Assembly (NCBI RefSeq): GCF_023343835.1
Contig: NC_064435.1
Location: forward strand, 37,906,603-37,970,602
DNA from: Lagopus muta
Taxonomy: Eukaryota; Chordata; Aves; Galliformes; Phasianidae
Reading direction: 5' to 3'
Length of the DNA: 64,000 nucleotides
Both the position numbers and the translations under genes were made by a program. The notes beneath the pieces are model-generated. The model was not told the origin of the DNA, did no database searches, and saw nothing but the letters and a program-made list of their open reading frames with translations. Below, piece after piece: positions 14,230-25,375 of the stretch (its first letter is position 1; each line of letters opens with the position of its first letter).

Positions 14230-14490
14230 GAAAGTTAGGGAGGTAGGGGCTGTGACAAGGAGCAGGACAAGAAGCAATGGGCTGAAACTTAAGTGTGAGA
14301 TGTTCCATACTAACATGCAGAACTTCCTTATGGTAAGGATGATGGAGCACTGGATCAGGTTGCCAGAGAGGTTGTGGAATCTCCTTCTATGGAGATATTC
14401 AAGACTCATTTGGATGCCTACCTGCATGACCTGTGGTACTTCATGATCTCTTGAGGTCCCTTCCAATCCCTGTGATTCTGTGATTCTGTA
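14230..14490 (+). mobile_element. CR1 LINE fragment, 3' end, sense
   Basis: The + strand carries the end of CR1 ORF2 (frame around 14340-14410 reads like the RHW..LP..LW tail) and the 3' UTR. It ends in 'gaggtcccttccaatccc' followed by the terminal octamer-like repeat 'tgtgattctgtgattctg'. 5' truncated and frameshifted. Confidence 0.92.
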
Positions 14491-16211
14491 ACTGCTCCAT
14501 TCAAATGAACTGTTAAGAGGCTACAAAAATCTGAATCTGTAGAAGTGGGAAACTGACATTTGAATTTGAACTAAAACTGGCAAATGCAAGGGTGATTTAA
14601 ACTCTGCTTCCTCAGAAAACAGGTTTGGTACTCTCCAAAGTACCAAAGTACAAGAAGTAACCAGGGGTACACTGTGAAACTTCATCTGAGGCAGAATACT
14701 CCTGTGAACGCTGTTCAGTGTTTGTTGTAATCACTATTAATGAATTGACATTTTCCCTGACAAAATGGCTTCACCACAGCTTCCCCCTGTCAATTCAGCG
14801 GAAGAGCTTAGCAATTACGAAGTGATGGGAAAAAAGAGAAGTTAAAGTCCAAAAGCAGGAATCCTGCATTTTTTTCAACTTGCAGGCCAACAATTAAGGC
14901 AGCAGCCTTTACTCCTCTCAAAACCTTTTGCAGCATTATCTCAACCTCTGGATACATGCAGTCCAAACTTGACCATTAAGATGCACAAGCATATTCTTAT
15001 TTTCACAACATTTATTTGAGAGAGTGAGAGGGTACATCTTATTGAAAGGCAAAAAAAACCTTAATGCTTAGTAATCACCTCAGCTGCTAAGAGATTACTT
15101 AGAAATTATTTCCTTGAGGCCAATAGAAAACAAAGAAATGAAAGGACGAGGGGGGCAAAAGGGCAAGTTAGCTTTTTAGCAGCAGCTTGCAATGGCACAA
15201 ATATGGAATAAGACTGAACACTCAGAGAACTGGTGAACACCTGTTATAGAGTGCATTAGAATACATTAAAAGTTCTGTTCCTCGCTGCCTCCAGAACTTT
15301 GAAAATTCAGAAAAGCAGAGGAGTAAGGGCTAGGTTTGACACACAATCATTACGACTTTCACCCTTCATGTTTTCTTCTCCCCTACCATTTGTGCCACAC
15401 GTAGCCCCTACCTCCCTGACTTTCTGACAAAAAGCCCAGCTGAGGAACTCATCACAGCCTCACCTGGAGTTTTCCTTACAGTATGTGGAGTTTTAAATTA
15501 GCTCTTTGAGTGGCTATAGCCTGCTGCTCCCATTCCAATTTCTCCTTCAGTCCCTGCTTATTCCCTTATTAGAACACACTCTCCCACCCACTGCTTCTGT
15601 ACAGACTCAATTAATTAAAAACTTGCTAACTTTTCTTCTTGTTAGCTGGCCATCAACAGCGCTGCTTCATTTCCCAGCATCACTGCAGACCTGATCTCTC
15701 TTGCTAATTCTGCTTCCCTGCTGAGCCTCTTGTATTTTCATGTCAGAAACCTTGCATTACTCTTCATTAGGAAAAAACTTTTTCAAGTCCCAAATGGTAG
15801 AAAGATGCATTATTCTATTAACCACTCAGAATTAGATTATTAGGAATTACTTTTTTTTGTTTGTTTGTTTCTTTTTTTCATCATCTCCCTTTAAATCCAT
15901 TCTGACAGCTTATATTATAAATGATGTTTGGCCCAGACTTCCTAACCAACCACTCATAGGTTTTTTTTGTGTTTTTTTTTTTTTTGCAGAGAGGAAAGAG
16001 ATAAGTCCCTTGTGAGATGCTTCCACTTGGAATGCAGGAAGGTTCTCTCAGAAGCAGAGGTACTATGAGGAACATACAGTGCGGACACATAGGGAAGTAT
16101 GAAAAAGCAGTGAGCAGGGGGCTACATGGCAGCAATCTCTTTGCATCTGACTATGGCATGCTACTGACATCTCTGTTCTTTATGTATCAACGTTATAGCT
16201 TGTGTATTACC

Positions 16212-16270
16212 AAATAATATCCTAATGGATATTAGGATCAGAAATAATATCCTAATGGAAGGATCAGAAA
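16212..16270. repeat. 30-bp tandem duplication with hairpin
   Basis: The 18-mer AAATAATATCCTAATGGA occurs at 16212-16229 and 16242-16259, and GGATCAGAAA follows each copy (16235 and 16261). In the first copy, ATCCTAAT (16219-16226) and ATTAGGAT (16231-16238) form a perfect 8-bp stem with a 4-base loop. The second copy lacks the right arm, as if 6 bases were lost. Confidence 0.9.
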
Positions 16271-17858
16271 ACATGATGGTGCTAAATGAGAGCCTGGTTT
16301 ACAACCCTTAGACATGTACCCAGTATTTGAGCTCATGCTTTAATACTTCTGTATCACACTAGAATTACTCACACCTCATGTTTCTTTCATTTCACTGTTC
16401 CAGTTAAAGTGAACCAGCTCTGGAGGCAGAGGGAAGCTCAGCCAATGCTACTTGCTTACTCAAGGGAGCCTTCTGCTGCCACTCCCAGCAATTGCGTGCA
16501 ATAACCTCTTTGGCACCAATAATCTGAACACCTGAGTAGTCAGAGAGGACCACAGTGTGCCAATTCCATCACCAGAGCAGTGAGTTAAATAAAGTACAGC
16601 AATCTTGGCAAATATCACTTCAAAGAGGTGATGCTACTGTCATTCATTTCTATAATGTGGAGTGAGGGTGGGCAGCAGCAGGGCTAGGTACATAAGGCAA
16701 GAGGAACCCTCTTGTCCCACATCATTCAAGGCTCTGCAGATTTGATAAAGGAATTTAAAAAGGTATTTGTAGCGTTCTCCTGGGAAGGTGGGAAATGTGG
16801 TTTTAAGCCCTTTGCACCATCACTGTCATAACTCTGCATAACAGAGACTGGCACACTTTTTCATGACTGAGGGACATGCAACACTTCTACCACTCACAAG
16901 AGCTGATTTATTCACCTACACCCACAGTGAGCAGCTGAACTTTGGCATGGCAGACATACACAGCAGGTATTCCTATCTGGGTGAAGGTCACATTGCTAGC
17001 ATATTACACTACTTCACTTGAACAGCTGCAGTAGGTGGGGAATAATCAATGGTTTAACATCAAATATTTGGTACGTTTTGAGTGCTCTTATAAAAAAGAA
17101 ATTAAAAGAGTAAGAAGAGTGCTTTTGAAAGAGCATGGCCTGAGCAAGTCAGGTTGTTGTTCTGTGCTGAGGCAAGGCTGCGTGTCCTAGTCACTGTGCA
17201 GTTGCATTTATCTAGCTTAGGCCAACCCTTATTCTGTTTACTTAATCCTCATTTATTGTGACATACTGATAATCAAAATTAAAAGGTGAAGCCAACATTA
17301 ATGTAATAAGGACTGCCACAGCTTTGCATGAGGCTTTGTGCACCTGATTATGTGGCTCCCCTAGCAGCACCACTATCTACTCTATAGCAAAACCAAGAGC
17401 TTTATGGGAATTCACGTTGGCCAAAATAAAGAGACACCCTTGAAAACAATTAAGAGTTGCAGGACACTTAAGTAGTATGAGTATAGACAAGGCAAAGCTC
17501 TTACAAAGTCACTCCAACTTATTTCCGTGGCCTTGAGATGAACTTGGGATCCTTTGAACACGCACAGAGTGGTGTAACACACCCTGCACCAACCATACCA
17601 GTCCAGTACGGCCCTGGAGTTTTGCCAGCACTCGCAATTTGGCCCAGAAATTATGTGTGGCAAGAGGGAGACATCTTCATCTGACACAGATGAAAGTAGT
17701 TCAATTTCTGGACTTGAATCATGATTGACAATTCTACTTGGTTCTGCTCCAACCCCAAACCATGGAAAAAGGTAATTTGACAGTCCTGAAAAAGGTATCT
17801 TTCAGGCTAAACTTGAACTTTTCATCATGTAGACAAGCAATCTGGAGACATTCAGACA

Positions 17859-17903
17859 TTTCAGTGAGTTTTATTTCAGTGAGTTTTATTTCAGTGAGTT
17901 TTA
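17859..17903. repeat. 15-bp tandem repeat, three perfect copies
   Basis: The unit TTTCAGTGAGTTTTA is repeated three times without a mismatch. Perfect identity suggests recent expansion; a minisatellite seed with likely length variation. Confidence 0.95.
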
Positions 17904-19375
17904 TTATTTACTTTACAAAATCTGGGAAAGGAGGCAAGGATCCATATTTCTAGCTTCCCACTCCTCTCACAAGGTCAGGCTCAGTGTTAAATACTACTAA
18001 TTTGCAAGCATTACTACAAAGCACATATTTTATTTAAGTATTTTTGAAAATTAAATGAATGGTTTTCCACACTTCCTTGTTTCAAATGAACCACTGCAAA
18101 CAATACAATCCACAAAGAAAGTCGCAGCCAAAACCAAATTTCATCGATGTTACTGTTTGGCTATCATCAGCCTCCTGGATTTACTTTATTATTACAATAA
18201 AACATTAACTCAGCAGAATATTCTAATTCAGCAGATACTTTCCCTTCTGCGAGCTGATCCTGAGGGTTCAGCACTGCCTGTACTGTCAAAAGCCTGGACC
18301 CTGACCCAGCATTATATACCTGAAAGAAAAGAACTTTTGACCCCTTTCAACAGTCCTTCAAGTAGAGCAGGTTGTGAAAGCAGGAAAGGTATTTATTTAA
18401 ACAGCACAGCAGTTTCCAAACCCTGGCTCTTTGTGACCACAGGGTGCCATTTGTTCCTGAGCGGGCAAGCAAAGCAACCTGTTCGTGCCAGTGTGAATCA
18501 CAGTACTCCCTCCTCTTGAAAGCAGTCCCTCGAACAGAGCTCTGAACATTTATTTGGAGACGATGGGTCACACCTCAGATTTCCAAAGTTGCCCTGAGAC
18601 ACGTTATTAATAGTGAACACAGCACAGCAATTAGGCAGTATAACGAACCCAGCGCTTCATAAGGGAGCGATCGCCTAACACAGCAGGCAGAAAGCGAAGG
18701 CTCAGAAAGCCGTGTGCTCTGCGTTTCACAGGAGTGTAACAGCAGCGTAAACGTGCCACTCGGGAAGGAGGGACACGAAGGATCCGAGTGCAAAGGAAAT
18801 GCCTCCAGGGCTATTTTTTTCCGGCGGCATTAAGTACCCTATGTCTTACAGACCTTCTCAGAAAGTTGCGAGCGTTCAGTTTTCTTGCCTAAGTAGAAGC
18901 GAGAGGTGAAAGCAAGAGCCGCCCCAAAGCGCTGCTCTGAAGGAAGAAACCATCCAGGGCAGTAAACACAGGGCACGAGTCAGCAAACTCAGGCCATCCT
19001 CAACTCCCTTATGAGACAACTACAGCACTTTTGGGAAGCCCAGGCATCCTCCATTCACTTGAACCCGCCCGGGGATCTCTCACCCCGGCGCAGCTCACCG
19101 ACGGCGCCACCTCCTCACGCTCCCCGGTGCCGTCTCCGCGCACCAGCTGCCGTCTCACAGAATGCCGCCCCTTCCTCACGCAAACTCCGCCTGACGAGCT
19201 CCCCAGGATCCCACACAGCCCCACCGCTGTGCGCGAGGCACGGAACACCAGACCAGCCCTGCCCAGCCTCCCACGGGCTCCGACCCGGCCGGACCCGCTC
19301 CCCCCACCGCCGACCCGCGGCCCTTCCGGCCCGCCCCCCGGTATCCGGTCAGCCCCGCTCCGGGGAGGGCTGCGG

Positions 19376-19381
19376 TATAAA
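19376..19381 (+). promoter_or_regulatory. SDR16C5: TATA box of SDR16C5
   Basis: TATAAA in the context GCGGTATAAAGGCCGG, GC-rich on both sides as in classical core promoters. It predicts a start site about 28-34 bases downstream. Confidence 0.7.
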
Positions 19382-19404
19382 GGCCGGGATCGGCCCGCAG
19401 TCCT

Positions 19405-19492
19405 GTTCTCCATGTCGCGCTTCCTTCGCGGTACGCGGCCTCTCTGTTCCCTCAGGCGGAGTTGCCTTCGTTCTTCGGTCCGACAAGCGGAG
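19405..19492 (+). other. SDR16C5: Probable non-coding exon 1 of SDR16C5
   Basis: The start is inferred from TATA spacing. The end is the best nearby donor, GCGGAG followed by gtaccc at 19493. The donor is weak, so the border is uncertain. The exon contains an ATG at 19412 that would sit only a few bases from the cap. If spliced to 22189 that upstream frame ends at TGA 22213-22215, overlapping the real start codon at 22212. A cDNA or RNA-seq read across the junction would settle it. Confidence 0.4.
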
Positions 19493-19957
19493 GTACCCGG
19501 GGTGCTGTGGGGGGACGCCGGCGGGGGAGCACCCATGGGTGCCGGGCTCCTAGGGGTAGGCGGTGCTCAGCGTGGGGAGGGGGCGGCGAGCCTCTCCCTG
19601 CTTGCTGCTCCGAGCCGTTTGTGGGCTGGAGTCCGGTGTTAGACGGTGGGCCGGGAAGGACGGGAGGCTCAGGGTAGCGCGGAATCTTCCAGGGAAGGCA
19701 TTGCCTGCCAGGTGCCTCGTCTCGGCTCACGGCACCGCTGCGTGTGCCGGGATTTCCTGCCCTCTGGATGCAGTGAGTGAATGCGTACCTGCCGGCATCT
19801 GCTCAGGTGGTTGTACCATCAGTTTTTTAACGCTTTCTCTATTAGCGGTGTATTGGAGCAACGTACGGTAAAAAAAAAAAGGAGGCTGACTTTTTTTTTT
19901 ACACATTCTGATAGTGATATGACGGGGGGAATGGCTTTTAATTACAAGAGGGGAAAC

Positions 19958-20160
19958 TCAGGTTAGATAGTAAGAAGAAATCCTTTACATAGTGAGACCC
20001 TGGTACAGCTGCCCTGAGAAGCTGTGGTGTCCCATCCCTGGAGATACTCAAGTCCAGGTTGGATGGAGTCCTACATAGCTGAGTTGGTGGAGAGCAGCCC
20101 TGACTATGGCAGGACTGGATGGGCTTTAAGGTCCCTTCCAACTCAAGCTGCTCCATGATA
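19958..20160 (+). mobile_element. CR1 LINE 3' fragment, sense, in SDR16C5 intron 1
   Basis: The + strand shows the CR1 tail with the 'ggtgtcccatccctggaga' phrase, then 'tactcaagtccaggttgg' and 'aaggtcccttccaactc' near the end. It has the same orientation as the host gene. Short and diverged. Confidence 0.88.
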
Positions 20161-20349
20161 GTAGTCCCAGTTCTGTCCTTGCAGCTTGTGGGCACTGGTA
20201 GTCTGCAGGGGCTGCTCAGCTGACAGCATCAGCACCTGCACATACAAGTCTGTTTTGGAAACTCTCTGTGGCTGGAAAGCAATCTGACTGATAAGCTGTT
20301 GTGAAACCTCTTGAGACTTTGCTACTGCATAGAAGCCCTCCATACTTAT

Positions 20350-20377
20350 GGGGGGGGGGGGGGGGAGGGAGGGAGAG
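20350..20377. repeat. Poly-G run with GGGA repeats
   Basis: Sixteen consecutive G (20350-20365) followed by AGGGAGGGAGAG. This is a strong G-quadruplex candidate on the transcribed sense strand of SDR16C5 intron 1. Confidence 0.9.
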
Positions 20378-22211
20378 AAGTATTAAAAGCAATGTGTGTC
20401 ACCAGAATGACTGGTGAGGAAATGCAGGAATCTGCTTGTCCTATGTGTGCCAAAGGTATCTGTAGCTCATTCACCTGTAAATCTATTCCAACTTACGTGC
20501 TCCTATTTACTGCTGTCGGACCAGCCCTGTGCTGTGAGTTGGCAGAACAGGGCTGCAGGCCAGGCACGGGTAGGCTAAGGGAGGCACAGCCGAGGGAAGT
20601 GGTAAGCATCTCAGTGAGGGGTGTGGAGTTTGACAACCCCTATACCTAAACCAATTCTACTTCCCCAAGAGAAAACAAGTTCTCTGAGCTCTAGCATGTC
20701 TCTGCCCTGTATAAGCCTGATACCTGATCATATCGCTTACTAAATTGCTGACACACTCTGGTTTTAGGAACTGGTTTTAGATCAAACAGAATATTATATT
20801 CAGAAGGCTGTTACCTCCCTTGTGTTTTCTACAGGGATTAAGGACTCTTGCAGCTCTCTGTAACATTCGTATGTGTTCTGGAGATACTAATCTCCTTTCA
20901 TGCCAATGAAGTATGTTACTGTTCACCCTTCTAAATTAACTTGGTGAAGTTAAACTCTGTAGCTGCATCTGCTTTGAAGACTTCCTACTTCTGTTTTAGA
21001 CACAGCAAATAAACTGTAATGAAAAAATGTTATTTTTGATACCTGTGAAGTTTAGTAACACCTCTCCCATCTAGTTCTACCTTAGCTCAGATCTGTCATA
21101 GCTCTACAAATGTGAATGTCTACTGCAGGTAAAATCATTGCAGTATCTATGAAAATATTGTGCTGTAAAAAAATACTTAAATCAGTTTTACTACCCTACC
21201 TTTTCTGTGCTAGAACTTCTGTGTATACTTTGCATCATTTGAAAGGGAATTAGGAAGAGAAAATACTATACAACATGTCCTTCAGAAAGAGGAACTTGTT
21301 TCCTGACCCTCTTTGCTTTTTGATGTTTTTCTGTTACCAAAATTGATATGGAAACCATGTCCTAATGCTTGCACTGTAAAGCCTTCTGAACTAACTCACT
21401 CTCATCTTGCAGTTGTCTGTTCCTTCACAGCTATTGAGATGTTTGTCGTGTATCAAAACTTGATGCTCCTGACAATGTAAATTAAAATGCCACACTTTGC
21501 AGACTTTGCTCAGAGCTGCAGAGATATAAGTAACTTATCTCTAGGCAATTGTCAAACATGAGTATGTACCTAGATACCAGCGATAATAAAGATGTGATTG
21601 AATCAGGCACTTAGTGCTAAAAGTTGAAGTGTAAGCACTGCTAAGCTGTACCTTTAGCTCAAAAGGAAAGTACTAATCTTTTGCACCATAACTAAGTCAA
21701 AGATAAAAGCCTGCCTCAACCAAGGGCGTGCTTCTTGCGTAGCATTCATATGCTGGGGAATGGACTTAAATGCCTGCTCAGAGTTACTGTGGTAAGTATG
21801 GACTGTGTAGGTACACACATACTTGTGATTCAAGCCTGTTGATTTCTAATTGCCATGCATTTTGGCTTCAGATGTAGCAAAGGGCAACTGTTGCCTTTTT
21901 TTAAGGTGTCTATATTCTGTTGGAGCGGAGATGGAAAGCCATGATGTGAAGGGTGGAGAATTTTCAAAGCAAGTATTTCTTCCCTCTCCCAAATCACAAA
22001 TCTCTTCTTGCATTTCTGGAAGAGAATAGGAACGCCCTCAAGATAATACAGAAACAGAGTAGGTGAGTCAGACATGCAGACATAAGGCCATGTACTCTCT
22101 AGGCTGCTTCTGAGTTCAAAATACTTAGAATAGATTGGAAAATGCTTTTCTGTTTGGAATTGTTGATGTTTGCATTATTTTCAATCAGATATCAGAAAAA
22201 ATAGCCTCAAG

Positions 22212-22532
22212 ATGAACTTCTTCCTGGAGCTGCTCAAAGTCATTGGACTTTCAACATATTACATGCTGGAATCACTGGTGTTTTTGTTTGTGCCTAAACG
22301 TAAGAAGAATGTGAGTGGCGAAATAGTATTAATAACAGGAGCAGGAAGTGGAATTGGAAGACTCTTATCCTTAAAATTTGCCAAACTTGGAGCCACACTG
22401 GTTCTTTGGGACATTAATCAAGACGGACTCCAGGAGACGTGCAGATTGGCTGAAGAAAACGGAGCAGTAAGAATTCATTCTTACATCTGTGACTGCAGCA
22501 AAAGGGAGGAAGTCTACAGAGTAGCAGATCAG
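22212..22532 (+). CDS. SDR16C5: SDR16C5 coding exon 1
   Basis: 107 codons from the initiator to VADQ, donor AG followed by gtaaag. It carries the membrane anchor, the whole TGxxxGxG nucleotide-binding loop and Asp67. The acceptor upstream is ambiguous between 22189 (tcaatcag) and 22196 (atatcag); both leave the same start codon at 22212 and only 5' UTR differs. Confidence 0.92.
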
Positions 22533-25329
22533 GTAAAGTATCTCACTTGCAGCTTTGACGCTATTCTGAGGTGTTGGTGATCTATGATACACTTTAGCCA
22601 TGTCAAGTCAAGAAAATGTTTCATTTGACTTACTACATATACTACCTGTTTTAAGAATACTGGTTCTTAGAGTTGACTTTCGTACCTTTGTCCTTTAAAA
22701 ATAAAAAGAGCTGGTTCTCTTTCAGTGACAAATTTCAGCTGAGTGGCTTTGCATTTGTGCAGCACTTGCTGGTGAAGTACACAGAGACAACTTACTGAAA
22801 TTAAAGCAGTATTTCAAGTTCTAGAAACATTTTACAAAAAGTAAACCCTGAAGATTGTACCTTGTGAGAAGGATTAATGACTTTGGTCAACTTAGGCTAG
22901 ATCCCTGGCTGTGAATAGACTTTTGCAAGTGCACGTGAACAGAATTAATAAATAGAACTTGAAGGCTTTGTTAGGATGCTTTCTAAAGAGCTCTGTAAAT
23001 ACGGCTTGTGGCTAGATATCTTGGGCAGGACTTGTAGAAGTGCCAAAAGCTAGAACTCCCTAACAGTTTCCATTATAACCTGCTCTCATTTGCTTAAAAT
23101 GTTGCTAAACTTAAGTGCAGTTCTAAGGACCTGAGGGCTGATGCTTCAGTACCATGGAGAAAAGCAGCAGCAGAACCTTTCTGGACAAGCAGAGGATGTA
23201 GCTACGTGTGTAGAGTAGATTGAGGATGATAAAAATGGGGAGATGGGAGCAAGGAGGTGGTAAAGGGGTCTTGTAACCACACAGTGCAGGATTGCTCACT
23301 TTACAATATTCTGTCAGAAGTTCACTAACAGCTGAACCACAGGGAAGAAAACAGACTCCCACCACTGTTGTTTTAGATACAGCATGTCCTCCTAATGTAG
23401 AACCACACTCAAAGTGTTCTTATTAGCAGCAAGACCTTAGTATTAATCAGTGCTTGATGCTGCTGTTCATTTAGTACTGTGTAGTAGATCCTGGCTCAGT
23501 GTGCTTCCTCAATTTTTGCAAGATGAGGCAGAACTGTTCCACAGTTTAGTTTGTTTGCTTGTTTTCGCCTGTGGTTCAGCTACACACATAGTAGCTTGGA
23601 GTGGTGCAAGATGATAGTGAAATAAATTCATGCAGGCAGTATGGAACGTTGTTTAGCATGGTGTATTTCCTGGAATCTCAATGTCAAAATGAAATGCAAC
23701 TGATCCTTAACTACCTGCTCTGGGTACTTCATCAGCCACACAGAAATCAGAAAACATTTCAGTAGGAAGAAAAACAAAAAGTGCTGGGTGTGTGATGTCC
23801 TTATGAATTTCCTGTACCAACAAAGACAGCTTTTGGTGTTGAGAGCTACGGCTTAAGACGTGTTCAAAGTGTCCCTGTTGCACCACCACCCCCAAAAGGA
23901 ATTTGGCCTTCTCTGACTTAACTCCTTTACTTAGAGTTTAGCTTAACATTAGGCATTTGGGGCTTTGAAAGAGGGAAGTAACTTTTATGGCTTTTTGATC
24001 TCCTATTTGGGAGGAAACAGCCTTTTTCTCATTATGAGATTATGAATTGCATATGGGCTCACACTTGCTTCAAGATCCTCTTGCGTGTTACTGCTTTGCT
24101 TATGCTCTATTTTGATTTTTGTTGTTACTGATTGCTTGTCAATGTGACTGTTTTTACTTTTGTATGAACCTTCTTTGCTTTTGCTCCCCTGCACAGCAGA
24201 AGCAAGTTTCTCAGTGGTGTTTTCTGCTCCCAAATACACATCCAGTGAACTTTTCCCACCTTGTAGGAAGTTATGGGAGATGGGTTTTGTCCAGGGAAGG
24301 CAGGCATTTTGGGATGCTCTCTGCGGTTCACAGGAATACAGCCAAGCATCTATATGTAAAGCTATAAATGAAATACAGCAACAAACAGGAAAGGGTGCTC
24401 ATGCTTGATAAAGATGCTTAACCAGGTCAGCAGTTTGCATAATTTTCAGCTTACCTAGGCCTAAAACAAACACCTGAAGTATCCTTTCCTGCTCTGCATA
24501 ATGGAGGGGCTTATAATTCTGGAAAGATGACATTCCCTGCCCCCTTAATTAGAATACTCAGTAGAGGTGTCCTGTTCTGAGAGAAGAATGTGGGAGCCTG
24601 GTCTGAGTGTCCTGGCTCTCTGACTTGTGTGGGGTAGCTGTGAGGAGGGAACCAGAACAGCCAGGTGTGTGAGCAAGGAGCTGTTACGTCTAGTTAGTAG
24701 TTGTTGAACAGCTGAAGTGTATGGGTTGCATCAAGGCACTCAAGTCTGCTTTGAATGCTATCCGAAGTGTGAATGTATTTTGGAAAGCTTGGTAGAGACA
24801 GCTGTTCTTTAACAGGAATAAAGGAAGAGGTCGCTTAGGTTTTTTACCCCTAGTAAGAAATCCATTGAGACTGTTATTTGCTGCCTTCTCACAGTATTTT
24901 TCATCTTCACCTTAGGGGAATGCCCCAGGTACCACCTTATGAACATCCCCCAGCTCTGTACATGCTTTTGCATGCGAAAGCAGCATGACTGCTCGTTCAG
25001 GTATTTATTTGCCCCAAAGGGTAGGCCAGGGGAGTGAGTCTGTGCTTCCAGGTTTGCAAAGATGATCAGATGTGAGGCAGTGCTACTGCATCATTTGCCA
25101 GTGATTCCGGGTCTCTCTGAGTTCCCACAGTTGTTAACTTGTGATGGGGCTGTGTGCTCCTGTTAGTGACTAGACCAACTTGTCCAAGGCTGCATGCAGA
25201 GATTATGTAGCACTGCTCCAGGAATACTTGAATTGTTATCTGATGACCCTCTGGGAGGAGTATGACTGAGGTAGAAGGAGGGCTTTGGCTTATAGAGTGA
25301 AATAAAAGCTATTCCATATAATCCCAAAA

Positions 25330-25375
<46 letters not shown>

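Larger units (their letters stand above)
14491..19000. other. Intergenic upstream of SDR16C5
   Basis: AT-rich unique DNA with two small tandem repeats (16.2 kb and 17.86 kb, listed separately). I looked for SDR landmarks (TGxxxGxG, NNAG, YxxxK in an exon context) in the frames here and saw none, so no second SDR16C-type gene is visible upstream. Confidence 0.5.
19040..19660 (+). promoter_or_regulatory. SDR16C5: SDR16C5 CpG-island promoter
   Basis: A GC- and CpG-rich block of about 600 bp lies 2.5 kb upstream of the first coding exon of SDR16C5. It contains GC boxes (CCGCCCCCCGG near 19330, GGGGAGGG near 19361) and a TATA box at 19376-19381. The combination of a CpG island and a TATA element points to a focused start at about 19404-19410 on the + strand. 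Assignment to SDR16C5 is inference from position and orientation. Confidence 0.75.

Noticed and set aside
18055-18519. 154-codon + strand frame upstream of SDR16C5
   Set aside because: Composition looks random, no motif is visible, and no conserved neighbour explains it.
19011-19730. Frames of 175-203 codons on both strands in the SDR16C5 promoter island
   Set aside because: Same GC artefact; they overlap in several frames and show no domain.
22170-22211. SDR16C5 start at the upstream in-frame ATG
   Set aside because: It lies before the splice acceptor (22188 or 22195), so it is intronic in the mature transcript.
25337-25370. Poly-T as the tail of an antisense processed pseudogene
   Set aside because: No AATAAA-like signal and no recognisable mRNA sequence precede the run on the minus strand.
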